A stretch of DNA of 45,885 nt from Metabacillus fastidiosus NBRC 101226 (GCF_001591625.1 NZ_BCVG01000022.1:1-45885); one strand, 5' to 3'; positions 17,366 through 25,493 are shown, counted from the stretch's first letter. Numbers and translations: made by a program. The notes: generated by a model from the letters alone, not told the origin.

Positions 17366-17905
17366 CTAGTATCTATAATCTGATTTAATAACTCCATACA
17401 CTTCGACATCTTCATATACTTCTGCTTGAAGAATAGGCTGTTTCAATGTTCCTTCTATTTCCATTCCAACTTTTTTCATAACTTTTATGGAAGCAGGATT
17501 CTTAGATAGTGCCATAGCCCAGATTCGATTGAGGATGAGTTCCTTAAAACCAAAGTTCATAATTGCTCTAGCAGCTTCTGTCGCATAACCATTTCCCCAA
17601 TAATTTTTACCGACCCAATAAGCTAATTCTCCTTTATTATGTTGCTTATCAACTCTTAATGTCATAGTTCCGACTACTAAACTGTTATCTCTTAAAACAA
17701 TTGCTAATGGATAAACATCACCATTTTTTATTAACTGTGGATGGTTCTTAATCCAATTTTCTGCTGCCTCACTAGGATAAGGATGAGGTATACCTAGAGT
17801 AGTTTTAGCAACTTCTTTGTCTCCTGCTAATTCCTGAACTCTTGGGGCATCTTCGAGTTTAAATGGACGAAGAATTAGACGTTCTGTTTGTAAATTTAAA
17901 AACAT
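17366..17905 (-). CDS. GNAT acetyltransferase, RimJ/RimL type
   Basis: A 179-residue N-acetyltransferase. The opening TERLILRPFKLEDAPRV and the acetyl-CoA loop LAYWVGKNYWGNGYATEAAR (about residues 94-113), followed by NRIWAMALSKNPASIKVMKKVGMEIEG, are standard for the RimJ/RimL subgroup that acetylates protein N-termini or small molecules. The ATG follows AAGGAAGGTGTC. A second GNAT of the same subgroup is encoded divergently just upstream; the two are related but clearly not recent duplicates. Confidence 0.88.
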   Translation of the reverse strand: MFLNLQTERLILRPFKLEDAPRVQELAGDKEVAKTTLGIPHPYPSEAAENWIKNHPQLIKNGDVYPLAIVLRDNSLVVGTMTLRVDKQHNKGELAYWVGKNYWGNGYATEAARAIMNFGFKELILNRIWAMALSKNPASIKVMKKVGMEIEGTLKQPILQAEVYEDVEVYGVIKSDYRY

Positions 17906-18161
17906 AATGACACCTTCCTTTAATTTATCTTAAATTAGTTAAATAATAACATATTTTTACAGTTATTCTGATTTATTTAGAGTTTACTATGCAGAATCTA
18001 CCTTTTGTTTTATTATATTTTGAAAATTTGACATAATTAAACTATTGCTTTAGTGTTGTTAATGTAAAAATTTGTATCATTAGTATCCGAAGGGAATGAA
18101 CTATGCGCAGATATCAATATTTTCAACTCAATTAGCAATATAAAAAATGGAGGGAAAATTA

Positions 18162-18692
18162 TTGAATACTGATTTATATACCAAAAGATTGCATTTAAGA
18201 AAAATGAATATAACTGATTCATCTGGCTTGTTTAAAATATGGTCTGACCCTGATGTTACCTCGTTTATGAACATCGATAATTTTACTGATGAGAGCCAAG
18301 TAGAAGATATGATCAATCTTTTTAATAAACTCTCTCAAGAAAATAGGGCTACTCGCTTTACCATTATCGAACAGGAATCGAATGAAATCATTGGTTCTTG
18401 TGGATACAACTCATTAGATTTTGAAAATGTAAAAGCAGAAGTTGGATACGATATTGGTAAAGGTTTTTGGGGCAAAGGATATGCACCAGAAGCTTTATCA
18501 GTTCTAATTGAATACGCATTTGAAACTTTAAATTTTAATAGGATAGAAGCCAAGGTTTCTCCAGAGAACTTCAATTCCATTAAAGTTTTACAAAAACTAA
18601 ACTTTACATTTGAAGGAACCCTTAGAAAATCCGAAAAATTAAAAGGGGAATTTATTGACATTAACATGTATTCAAAGCTAAAAACTGATTAA
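18162..18692 (+). CDS. GNAT acetyltransferase, RimJ/RimL type
   Basis: A 176-residue N-acetyltransferase beginning MNTDLYTKRLHLRKMNITDS. The acetyl-CoA-binding loop is VGYDIGKGFWGKGYAPEA, and the terminal NRIEAKVSPENFNSIKVLQK helix is typical. I place the start at the TTG at 18162, eight bases after GGAGG; the in-frame ATG at 18147 overlaps that site. Substrate unknown. It is followed by a strong terminator. Confidence 0.85.
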   Translation: MNTDLYTKRLHLRKMNITDSSGLFKIWSDPDVTSFMNIDNFTDESQVEDMINLFNKLSQENRATRFTIIEQESNEIIGSCGYNSLDFENVKAEVGYDIGKGFWGKGYAPEALSVLIEYAFETLNFNRIEAKVSPENFNSIKVLQKLNFTFEGTLRKSEKLKGEFIDINMYSKLKTD

Positions 18693-18700
18693 GTTTTCTT

Positions 18701-18731
18701 GCCTATACTTCTCTGAGGTATAGGCTTTTTT
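18701..18731 (+). terminator. Intrinsic terminator of the GNAT gene
   Basis: GCCTATAC pairs with GTATAGGC around an eight-to-nine-base loop and is followed by a T-run. Confidence 0.88.
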
Positions 18732-18897
18732 ATAAAATTAATAGTGTAATTATTAAACTCTCCTATCATTTTGTTTCATTAAATTTTCAAATTGTTCATT
18801 TCTAATATTGAAATCATAAATTAACAACTTTTGGACAAACTGAATGTTGGCAGTGCTAAAATCTTGATTTGTATATTAACAAAAGGAGGAGAAAATA

Positions 18898-19164
18898 ATG
18901 TCTAGTATCAACGACCTTACTATTCAAAAGAAGATGGAAAATATATTTAATAACACTTGTGGAACATGGCAAAACTGTACCGAGTCAAATATCCAATCAT
19001 TCCTAGAACATTGCCAGGAACAGAATATAGACTCACAATATTGCATGAGTTGGGTGGAACAACACAAAGCACACATACCTGATTGGTCTACCGTTTCAAA
19101 AGTATCTCTTGACTGGATTAATGAACATACTTCAACTGGTTCACCAATTTCATTTACTGAATAG
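18898..19164 (+). CDS. Small hypothetical protein
   Basis: An 88-residue soluble protein with an excellent ribosome site (AAAGGAGGAGAAAATA). It has three cysteines in the first half (TCGTWQNC at residues 20-27, HCQ near 41, YCMSW near 51) and several Trp residues, but no motif that I recognise. No signal peptide. A hairpin terminator follows, so it is its own transcript. It sits just before a CotF-like gene, and a sporulation role is possible but not supported by sequence. Confidence 0.65.
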   Translation: MSSINDLTIQKKMENIFNNTCGTWQNCTESNIQSFLEHCQEQNIDSQYCMSWVEQHKAHIPDWSTVSKVSLDWINEHTSTGSPISFTE

Positions 19165-19178
19165 TATTTTAGCTACGA

Positions 19179-19208
19179 AGTGGAGAGGATTTCTAACTCT
19201 CCACTTTA
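19179..19208 (+). terminator. Intrinsic terminator
   Basis: AGTGGAGAG (19179-19187) pairs with CTCTCCACT (19197-19205), followed by TT. Confidence 0.7.
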
Positions 19209-19355
19209 ATTGTATTCTGTCTATTACGAAACAAAATGCTTATTTTGCTTCTTATTAATTTTAAAAATAGTATAAGCCTAAAATTGAATAAACAAAGTCC
19301 CAACTCCTTCATCTTGAATACAGTTATAAAGAGTATTATTTAGGAGGTAAGTTAA

Positions 19356-19859
19356 ATGGAACAAAGTTATTCGCGCTCCCCTCAACATCTTGCATGGCAT
19401 GAAACAATGGAAATCCATGAATTAGTCGCTTTTCAATCAATTGGGCTAATTAAATTAAAAAAAGCATATCGTAAGATTACCGATCCTGAATTAAAAGATT
19501 TATATAGACAATCTATTAATGGAATAAGTAAAAATATTAGGGAACTTCTTCATTTTTATCCTATGGCACCAAAACCTGAACGGAATGATGAAGAACGAAA
19601 CGATAACTTACCATTTTATTCTGGAGATTTATTAGGTTTAGCAAAAACTTCTGTCAGAAACTATGCTATTGCAATTACTGAAACAGCAACACCTTCTCTA
19701 AGAAATGTACTAACCCAGCAACTACTACGAGCCATCGATACACATACGAAAATTTACAACTATATGTATAAAAGAGGCTACTATCCTTCGTATAATTTAA
19801 ATAAATTGCTTAACAATGATGTAAACATCGCTAATAAAGCCCTTTCTACACCAATGTAA
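19356..19859 (+). CDS. CotF-like spore coat protein
   Basis: A 167-residue protein of the coat F (CotF) helical-bundle family. [20 protein letters not shown] (residues 12-31) is the opening helix typical of the family, and the last part, [18 protein letters not shown], is the YM.KKGYY-type tail of CotF relatives. AGGAGG lies nine bases before the ATG. CotF-family proteins are incorporated in the spore coat of bacilli. The downstream region carries the hairpin repeat family. Confidence 0.85.
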   Translation: MEQSYSRSPQHLAWHETMEIHELVAFQSIGLIKLKKAYRKITDPELKDLYRQSINGISKNIRELLHFYPMAPKPERNDEERNDNLPFYSGDLLGLAKTSVRNYAIAITETATPSLRNVLTQQLLRAIDTHTKIYNYMYKRGYYPSYNLNKLLNNDVNIANKALSTPM

Positions 19860-19918
19860 GATATAGTCTTTTTTTATGATATGAATAAGTTTGTGAAATT
19901 TAAACATAATAATTATTG

Positions 19919-19977
19919 GTACAAGGAAAAGCCAATTTCGATTTCCTCCTGGGAGACTAGCAGTCATTTCCTTGTAC
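19919..19977 (+). repeat. Hairpin repeat, GTAC type (copy 2)
   Basis: 59 nt; GTACAAGGAAA at one end pairs with TTTCCTTGTAC at the other (11 bp). The interior has GACTAGCAG. The following flank TGCCCTCGAACCATATG matches those of copies at 20308 and 21577. Confidence 0.8.
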
Positions 19978-20112
19978 TGCCCTCGAACCATATGTTTATT
20001 TTGATTAATAAATCGATCTTCCTAATACTTAGATATTTTTATCAAACATCTTGGAACCTTCTTCAGCTAGCTACATACTATAAATCGGGCTCGCAAAACG
20101 TCTGAGACTTTG

Positions 20113-20140
20113 GCTACCTTCCAGTAGGTAGTCTTTTTTT
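20113..20140 (+). terminator. Terminator-like hairpin of the repeat unit
   Basis: CTACCT and AGGTAG pair around TTCCAGT-type sequence, followed by seven T. The same hairpin recurs at 21506-21533 and, degenerate, near 24823-24846; each time it sits about 45-70 bp before a GTAC-type hairpin or its remnant. Confidence 0.7.
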
Positions 20141-20182
20141 ATGAACGTATTAATTATCTCAATTTGGGCAGAATGACTATTG

Positions 20183-20241
20183 GTACAAGGTTAGACTAAT
20201 TTTGATTCCCTTTAATTAGACTAGCGACCTTTACCTTGTAC
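20183..20241 (+). repeat. Hairpin repeat, GTAC type (copy 3)
   Basis: 59 nt, the same length as copies 2 and 5. The ends are GTACAAGGT and ACCTTGTAC: the last stem pair is T-A where copies 2 and 5 have A-T, a compensatory change. Interior GACTAGCGA is conserved. Confidence 0.8.
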
Positions 20242-20307
20242 CCCCTTATAAAGTTGAATTTTCAACATGTTTCGTTAATAGCAAAGTTCGGGTATGTTAA
20301 CTACATA

Positions 20308-20360
20308 GTGCAAGCAAAGCCAATTTCTTATATTGATGGTGGAACTAGCAATCCTTGCAC
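20308..20360 (+). repeat. Hairpin repeat, GTGC type (copy 4)
   Basis: 53 nt; GTGCAAG pairs with CTTGCAC. The third pair is G-C where the GTAC copies have A-T, another compensatory change. It keeps the GAACTAGCA interior, the upstream flank TTCGGGTATGTTAACTACAT of copy 1, and the downstream flank TGTCCCCCGAAACATATTT of copy 5. Confidence 0.8.
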
Positions 20361-20377
20361 TGTCCCCCGAAACATAT

Positions 20378-20566
20378 TTACTCTTGTGTTTCCAACAGCT
20401 TTATTAAAGCCACTGGTATTGAATCAGATATTCCAGGATAGTATAGACTTTCAGCACTCGCATAAATTAAAGATCCTTTATCATCAAGTCTCCCTTTACC
20501 TTTACAAATTTGTCCCCAGTTATCCCACAAGATATTCTTAGTGACCTGAAATTTAATATCTTCCAT
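20378..20566 (-). CDS. Small hypothetical protein
   Basis: A 62-residue soluble protein (begins MEDIKFQVTKNILWDNWGQI) starting at ATG 20566 behind TAGGAGGTTCGATAA. Composition looks like a real protein (W, C, Y and G well used). I do not recognise the family. It could be a shortened form of a longer gene, because its stop lies only a few bases from hairpin copy 4. The plus-strand frame across this stretch has no ribosome site and is a shadow. Confidence 0.55.
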   Translation of the reverse strand: MEDIKFQVTKNILWDNWGQICKGKGRLDDKGSLIYASAESLYYPGISDSIPVALIKLLETQE

Positions 20567-20720
20567 TTATCGAACCTCCTAATAAAAATTAATGGTTATT
20601 TTTTGAAACTTTTTCCAAATCTTTCGTAAAATATAGACAAACTATGGACTTAATTTCCGAAAAAAGATAGGTTAGTTGTGAGCAGACTATTATTCTGCTC
20701 TTTTGTGATGAAGAAATAAC

Positions 20721-20957
20721 TGGCATATTCATCGTGATGGATTTCAACTTTTATTAGCAACTGGTGGCGAAGGCTGGTACCAAGAGGAAGGGAAACCAGC
20801 TCAATTCTTAAAAGCTGGCGATTTTATTGTCACCCATGATGGTGTAAAACACTGGCATAGTACTGCAAAAGATAGTTGGTTTGAACACATTGCAATCACT
20901 GCAGGTACGCCGGAATGGGTGGAACCTGTCGACGATGAGAGGAAACAAATTGCCTAA
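20721..20957 (+). pseudogene. C-terminal half of a cupin gene
   Basis: The frame reads WHIHRDGFQLLLATGGEGWY and onward through AGDFIVTHDGVKHWHSTAKD to TAA at 20955-20957. Both cupin motifs are visible, resembling the small cupins associated with carboxymuconolactone decarboxylase-like proteins. The N-terminus is missing; upstream is a terminator-like hairpin (GAGCAG/CTGCTC near 20680-20700), so the gene was cut and is not expressed from a native start. Confidence 0.75.
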
Positions 20958-21181
20958 TTTGTTTAGAAATTGTAGAGATCAGATATTTATAATAAATTTA
21001 CTTACTTAATTAAGTAAGTCGAAATTAGTCTAGTCTCTAAAAGGATCTTTAAGATGCTGCCCATGGTGTGCTCTTAAGGATTTTTTCCCTTTCACAAATT
21101 CTGTGCTCATTTTTTTTATTAACTAATGATCTTAAAATGGAATAGTATAATTAACCAAGATTTATATAAGGTGGTATTAAT

Positions 21182-21370
21182 TTGGATAATGGTTATCCTC
21201 TAGTTGAACTAATAAAAACCATTTTTGTTGTTATTACATTTTTATTTGTTGTCTCTGCTTGTTTATTTTTTATTTATTTTCGAATTACAAAGAAACCTAA
21301 AGGCTCTAATAAATCCAAACAAAAACTTGACGAAATTATTGAATTACTAGAGAAAGATAAAACCGTTTAA
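21182..21370 (+). CDS. DUF4083-like small membrane protein
   Basis: A 62-residue protein with one membrane helix (about residues 9-34), a basic stretch (RITKKPKGSNKSK), and the closing helix QKLDEIIELLEKDK. This layout matches the DUF4083 proteins of bacilli. The start is TTG at 21182 behind AAGGTGG. Function unknown. Confidence 0.65.
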   Translation: MDNGYPLVELIKTIFVVITFLFVVSACLFFIYFRITKKPKGSNKSKQKLDEIIELLEKDKTV

Positions 21371-21576
21371 TCTGTTTATCTTTTTTATTTCTTTAGATTT
21401 AACAAGGAAATACTGCGCTTATCAAATTTCCTTACATGAATGCTTGGAACACTTTTAAAGACAAGTGAATAGATTAAATCAAGTCTCCTTTGAATATAAA
21501 TATGTGAACTACCTTCCAGTAGGTAGTCTTTTTATGAAATGAATCAATTTAAAGAGTTTGGACATAATAAATCCAG

Positions 21577-21635
21577 GTACAAGGATAATTCAATTTCAAT
21601 TGTCAGTGACTAGACTAGCATTCATTTCCTTGTAC
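21577..21635 (+). repeat. Hairpin repeat, GTAC type (copy 5)
   Basis: 59 nt; GTACAAGGA pairs with TCCTTGTAC. Interior GACTAGACTAGCA, then the flank CGTCCCCCGAAACATATTT. Upstream is the CTACCTTCCAGTAGGTAG hairpin at 21506-21533, as with copy 3. Confidence 0.8.
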
Positions 21636-21749
21636 CGTCCCCCGAAACATATTTCTTACTCTGTAACTTATAAAATCACATTTGTTACACATATTTAACT
21701 AACGATTGGTTATAACTAAAATATCATTACATATAAAGGGAGCTACAAA

Positions 21750-21893
21750 ATGGGTAAAAATCATAATGGAAAACTTCTCGCAATTATATGGATGCTTGTT
21801 GGCAGTACTCTTCTTGCCTCTATTTTCAATATTGTTCTCATTAACTACCTTGTAGAAATCAAGAGAAAAGTGAACGTTTATCTCAGCTGCTAG
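21750..21893 (+). CDS. 47-residue membrane peptide
   Basis: ATG at 21750 behind AAAGGGAGCTACAAA opens MGKNHNGKLLAIIWMLVGST and ends SCYLSL-like sequence (VNVYLSC) at TAG 21891-21893. There is one strong membrane helix with a short basic N-terminus (inside) and a basic segment (EIKRK) after the helix. The stop is followed by a CTAGGA/TCCTAG hairpin. Function unknown; the ribosome site and codon use argue for a real gene. Confidence 0.65.
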   Translation: MGKNHNGKLLAIIWMLVGSTLLASIFNIVLINYLVEIKRKVNVYLSC

Positions 21894-22011
21894 GAAAATA
21901 ACTCCTAGTGGTTTTTATTTATTGAAAAGCTCCAAGCATACTTTGATTAACAACTAACTGTCTATCACTTAGATGTTTTATTCAAATCGTACTTGGGTAT
22001 ATGAGTTATTA

Positions 22012-22063
22012 GTGCAAGGATAAATAATTTTCTGCCTTTACCAAAACTGTCATGTCCTTGCAC
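22012..22063 (+). repeat. Hairpin repeat, GTGC type (copy 6)
   Basis: 52 nt, nearly identical to copy 1 (1410-1461) and likewise followed about 115 bp later by the 48-residue membrane-peptide gene. GTGCAAGGA pairs with TCCTTGCAC. Confidence 0.8.
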
Positions 22064-22178
22064 TCCTCCGAAATATACTTTTAAAATTTTCTTACATAAT
22101 ACCCATTACATTTGTTTAAACTATTCCTTATCAGATTCAATAAAAAGATGAGTTGATATTAATCGGAGTTGATTCAAA

Positions 22179-22325
22179 ATGCTAACAGCTTTACCATTTA
22201 TCCTCATGTTTCTTCCTCTTTCCTTGTTAATATTTAAAAAGGTTCATTATGGAATAGCTCTTGCCATCTTTTATATAAATATTTTTGTCCAAATGTTTAT
22301 CCTTCAAATTTTATCTCAAATATAA
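22179..22325 (+). CDS. 48-residue membrane peptide, copy 2 (ATG start)
   Basis: ATG at 22179 behind AATCGGAGTTGATTCAAA. The product is the paralogue of that at 1576 (LPFILMFLPLSLL..., then HYGIALAIFYINIFVQMFIL), with two hydrophobic segments joined by FKKVHYG. The whole block from the hairpin repeat at 22012 to the stop is a duplication of 1410-1722. Function unknown. Confidence 0.65.
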   Translation: MLTALPFILMFLPLSLLIFKKVHYGIALAIFYINIFVQMFILQILSQI

Positions 22326-22340
22326 TAACCACCTTTACTC

Positions 22341-22484
22341 TTAAGTTTCCCAATAAAGAAAGACATACTCTGATTCATGTTCTTTTTTCAATTCATCAAT
22401 ACTTGCGGTTATATCATCCGAAGGTTTCTGTTTATTCATATGTAAAGCATTGTTAACGTTTTGTTTCCATTCTTTTTCATTCAT
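22341..22484 (-). CDS. Small acidic hypothetical protein
   Basis: A 47-residue protein starting MNEKEWKQNVNNALHMNKQK at ATG 22484, with AAAGGAGAGATTATTTT before it. A longer in-frame start exists at 22556 but has no ribosome site. Soluble, probably helical. No recognised family. Confidence 0.6.
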   Translation of the reverse strand: MNEKEWKQNVNNALHMNKQKPSDDITASIDELKKEHESEYVFLYWET

Positions 22485-22756
22485 AAAATAATCTCTCCTT
22501 TGAAGCATAGTTTGTGTCTTATCTCTCTTTTTTACTCTTTTGTTTCTCAAAATCATCTTTTGTCCAATTCAATTGAACATTAAGTACATATAATAAATAA
22601 CCACCTTCTGTAGTACATCTTGCACCTTCTAATGGGCACTCATTTTGGGTGTCCATTTATTTTTAAAAACAGGAAAGTAATCTATTGCACATGTCCAAAC
22701 CATTGAACCTACCATTACATATACTGTATTAACCTTAAGACAAGGAGGTGTAATAT

Positions 22757-22873
22757 ATGAGTGGATACACAGGTGGTGGCGGATCTAACTATGGTGCAGG
22801 TTTTGCACTAATCGTTGTTCTATTTATCCTTTTAATCATCGTTGGTGTTGCATACCTTGGCGGTGGTTACTAA
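22757..22873 (+). CDS. YjcZ-family sporulation peptide
   Basis: A 38-residue peptide: a Gly/Ser/Tyr-rich head ([14 protein letters not shown]), one membrane helix ([19 protein letters not shown]) and a closing GGGY. This is the pattern of the YjcZ/YqfX-like sporulation peptides of bacilli. AAGGAGGTG precedes the ATG. A strong terminator follows at 22893-22922. The gene is a good marker that the host is an endospore former. Confidence 0.88.
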   Translation: MSGYTGGGGSNYGAGFALIVVLFILLIIVGVAYLGGGY

Positions 22874-22892
22874 TCTTATTTTTTCAATTAGG

Positions 22893-22922
22893 GCAGACTA
22901 CTTTATAAGTGGTCTGCTTTCT
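22893..22922 (+). terminator. Intrinsic terminator of the YjcZ-family gene
   Basis: GCAGACTAC (22893-22901) pairs with GTGGTCTGC (22909-22917), followed by TTTCT. Confidence 0.85.
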
Positions 22923-23114
22923 AAACTGAATAAAACAGCTTACTTATTAAGTTCTCCTCACCCTAATATGAAAATTATGTCGATTACTTTTTATTTTAAC
23001 TAGGTATTTTTACACCTTTTATATTAATGTTAATTTGATACAATAAAACCACTTTCATCATATATTTTCCATTTATTCACTAATAAATTACTATTATTTA
23101 AGGAGGGAATCCCT

Positions 23115-23237
23115 ATGAAACTTGAAGAAAAAGTATTAGATAAAGAGTGGCAAGAATTAATTCTAATAGCTATTAACACTAGTATAACTGCCGAAGAAAT
23201 AAAAAAATTCTTTAGTCAATCTTCTAAATCTCCCTAG
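23115..23237 (+). CDS. SinI-like anti-repressor peptide 1
   Basis: A 40-residue peptide starting at ATG 23115 behind AAGGAGGGAATCCCT. LDKEWQELILIAINTSITAE and the following EIKKFF match the SinI dimerisation helices (LDxEWxxLxxxAxxxGxSxEEIRxFL) by which SinI sequesters the biofilm repressor SinR. There is no DNA-binding domain. Partner could be a SinR or SlrR-like protein elsewhere on the chromosome. A second, diverged SinI-like peptide starts 41 bp downstream. Too short for routine gene calling, but the motif and ribosome site are clear. Confidence 0.75.
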   Translation: MKLEEKVLDKEWQELILIAINTSITAEEIKKFFSQSSKSP

Positions 23238-23277
23238 TTACCAGCTGTACCCCTAAAAATCTCTAATGGGAGTTTCT

Positions 23278-23412
23278 ATGGATAAATTAGATAAATTAAA
23301 AGAAACAATATCAGACCAACAATGGAAAGAATTGGTCTGGATCACTTTAAGTACTGGTATGACTTTAGAAGAAATAAAGGAATTCTTCCCTAACTCTTTT
23401 AGACCTAAGTAG
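23278..23412 (+). CDS. SinI-like anti-repressor peptide 2
   Basis: A 44-residue peptide starting at ATG 23278 behind AATGGGAGTTTCT. SDQQWKELVWITLSTGMTLE then EIKEFFPN repeats the SinI helix pattern of the preceding gene with substantial divergence. The pair probably forms one transcript. Two different anti-repressors could target different SinR-like partners, or heterodimerise. No sinR gene is in the window. Confidence 0.7.
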   Translation: MDKLDKLKETISDQQWKELVWITLSTGMTLEEIKEFFPNSFRPK

Positions 23413-23548
23413 ATCTTTTCTATTTGGCAAAACGTATTTACTTTTTTGTTTCATTAAATTATTCTGTGTTCTAAAATAGGGTTAATTATTCATCCCCATC
23501 ACTACTTAGCAGATTTTCTACACTAACATTAAAAGGAAGAAATTTTAT

Positions 23549-24052
23549 ATGATAATTACTGATATAGAACTAATACAAATCACTTGGAAAGGTCCATATA
23601 GTTTAAATGAACTTGATTTATTACAAAATAATGTAACAGATTATGGAATCTATACTATATACGGCACTCACATGATTTATGGTAAAGACGTATTATTATA
23701 CATAGGCAAAGCAGATCAACAAACTCTCGGCAAAAGAATCTCACAAGAAGGATGGGATAACACTAATGATTCAAACAATCATAAAATCTATGTGGGAAGA
23801 TTACATGGTCCTATAAATCCCTCTAATCAAATATGGTCGAAACAAATAGCATTAGCCGAAAGTTTACTTATTTATGTCCACAAACCTGCATATAATCAAA
23901 AGAACATTTCTTCGATACCTGATACAGACTTACAAAACATTCATATTCTAAATTGGGGAGACCATCGAGCTTTACTACCAGAAGTTTCAGGGACTAGGTG
24001 GACTTCCAAATTAGATGACACAATATATGAAATGTATAAATATGAATGTTAA
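23549..24052 (+). CDS. GIY-YIG nuclease-like protein
   Basis: A 167-residue protein. YGIYTIYG near residues 32-39 and VLLYIGKA near residues 48-55 give the two halves of the GIY-YIG motif, followed by GKRISQEGW, where the catalytic Arg is expected. A Glu in LAESLLIYVHKPAYNQKN matches the metal-binding Glu and terminal Asn of the fold. It appears to be a free-standing nuclease-like domain, without a separate DNA-binding domain, as in homing-type or repair relatives. Ribosome site AAAGGAAGAAA. Its biological substrate is unknown. Confidence 0.75.
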   Translation: MIITDIELIQITWKGPYSLNELDLLQNNVTDYGIYTIYGTHMIYGKDVLLYIGKADQQTLGKRISQEGWDNTNDSNNHKIYVGRLHGPINPSNQIWSKQIALAESLLIYVHKPAYNQKNISSIPDTDLQNIHILNWGDHRALLPEVSGTRWTSKLDDTIYEMYKYEC

Positions 24053-24240
24053 AACATATCAATATAAGCCATTAGAACTTTGCTTTTCTTTAGTAAAGTT
24101 CTATTTTATTTAACATGTAAAAGATCTGTAGGAAACTGGCTGCTTAATTTGTTACATTAAAAATTTTCATTTAGAGAAATGTTTACTTATCTTTCAAGTT
24201 GGTCAAACTATTAATTGGCTATTTTTGAAAGGATGATTAC

Positions 24241-24756
24241 ATGATATTTATTTATAATGATTATGGTGGTACTCATACTACATCTTTGGCTGCAGCTCTC
24301 CATTTACAAATCCTTAAACCACCATCCACTCCGTTAACAAAAGAAGAAATTCTAGCAGTTCCTTTTTTCAATAAATTGACCAAAAAAGATTTTGGTAAGC
24401 TTATTTTTCATGGAAAAGATAGAGACGGACACCTTGTTTATACGTTAGGTAGAAAATCACAAAAGCTTGTGGTTCCTTCTCTTATAGATTTTGGATTACT
24501 GCTTTTTGAGCATTTCCAAGTAGGAGAGCGCATTATATTTTCTAATACCTCACCCACTGTCCCTATACCTATGTCCTTAGGAGGTTTTTTTTCCAGAGGA
24601 TTAAAAATAGATAGTATAGGTGTACCTTTTTTAGTAATGGGAGCAAAAAAATGTATTCATAACATTTATGAATTAGTGGAAAATACTAAACAAACAGCTC
24701 TTACGCCAACACAAGAAAAAATTATTGTTTTAGAAAACCGCCAATATCAAAAGTAA
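24241..24756 (+). CDS. DUF3189 family protein
   Basis: A 171-residue cytosolic protein beginning MIFIYNDYGGTHTTSLAAAL, the signature opening of DUF3189 proteins of bacilli and clostridia; HGKDRDGHLVYTLGRKS and SNTSPTVPIPMSLGGFFSRG are also typical. Their function is not established. The AAAGGATGATTAC site is acceptable. The gene is monocistronic and followed by the repeat region at 24760-24900. Confidence 0.85.
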   Translation: MIFIYNDYGGTHTTSLAAALHLQILKPPSTPLTKEEILAVPFFNKLTKKDFGKLIFHGKDRDGHLVYTLGRKSQKLVVPSLIDFGLLLFEHFQVGERIIFSNTSPTVPIPMSLGGFFSRGLKIDSIGVPFLVMGAKKCIHNIYELVENTKQTALTPTQEKIIVLENRQYQK

Positions 24757-24759
24757 TTA

Positions 24760-24900
24760 GAATTTTTATCAACCAGCTGCATATTATAAATAGAAATTTG
24801 AAACGTCTTTCTGAGTTTGACTACCTCCCCACGGATAGTCTTTTTTATTTGTTATGAAACATAATAATTCTTGTGTCCACTTAATTATCAAAATGTACAT
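24760..24900 (+). repeat. Degenerate copy of the 20040-20190 repeat unit
   Basis: CAGCTGCATATTATAAAT, GAAACGTCTTTCTGAGTTTG, a CTACCTCCCCACGGATAGTC-type hairpin with T-run, and ACATAATAATTCTTGTGTCC follow the same order as in the unit around 20064-20190 but with many changes. The terminal hairpin (GTAC arms) is lost. Confidence 0.55.
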
Positions 24901-25051
24901 CAAGCTAATATCCAGTTGAAAAAATTTAGATTTTATAATATTTTCACTTTAAATCCTTTACCCCTTTTACATCTTTGAAAAAATAGGCTCAACCTTTGGA
25001 TAGTATAAACATAGGCTAAAATGTATAAGTTTATTAAAAGGAGCTACTTTT

Positions 25052-25342
25052 ATGCATAGTAATTCTTATCAATGGTATTCAAATCCCAATCATTGGAATC
25101 GAGTCCAAAATCCTTATCAACAACAACCTCATAACCTTCAGACCCAACAGTTAAAACAACACACACTTTCAACCGTGGAACCCATTGTTCAATATGGTCT
25201 TAAAGAAGCTCAAGTTACCTCTTATCTGCACGCAATGAGGGAGGCATCAGCAATAAGTTATTTAATTGGAAGAGGATATGATCCACAAACTGCTCATCAA
25301 ATTGTCGAGTCTTGGGAAGTAAATGAAATGTTTTATCCCTAA
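25052..25342 (+). CDS. Small protein sharing the cupin protein's C-terminal module
   Basis: A 96-residue protein with an AAAGGAGCTACTTTT site. The first 40 residues are rich in Asn, Gln, His, Tyr and Trp, as in coat or crust proteins. The rest contains AISYLIGRGYDPQTAHQIVE then SWE, which parallels LMGVLVGKGYSPERAYETVEEWE at the C-terminus of the cupin protein (9222-10040). This shared helix-turn-helix-like module may be a spore-targeting or protein-binding unit (inference). Confidence 0.65.
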   Translation: MHSNSYQWYSNPNHWNRVQNPYQQQPHNLQTQQLKQHTLSTVEPIVQYGLKEAQVTSYLHAMREASAISYLIGRGYDPQTAHQIVESWEVNEMFYP

Positions 25343-25493
25343 GAAGAGACACAAAGATATTTGAATATCAAAAAACCTGAAAGACAGGGGGAAATCTTCT
25401 CTGTCTTTTATACTTTTAATAGACAAATTAAATTTGCTTTTATTACACATTTTGTTTCTTATATAAATTAGGAAACATAATACAAATTGTGTT

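Noticed and set aside
20236-20541. Plus-strand 101-codon frame
   Set aside because: It runs through hairpin copy 4 and antisense to the minus-strand gene with AGGAGG; it has no ribosome site.
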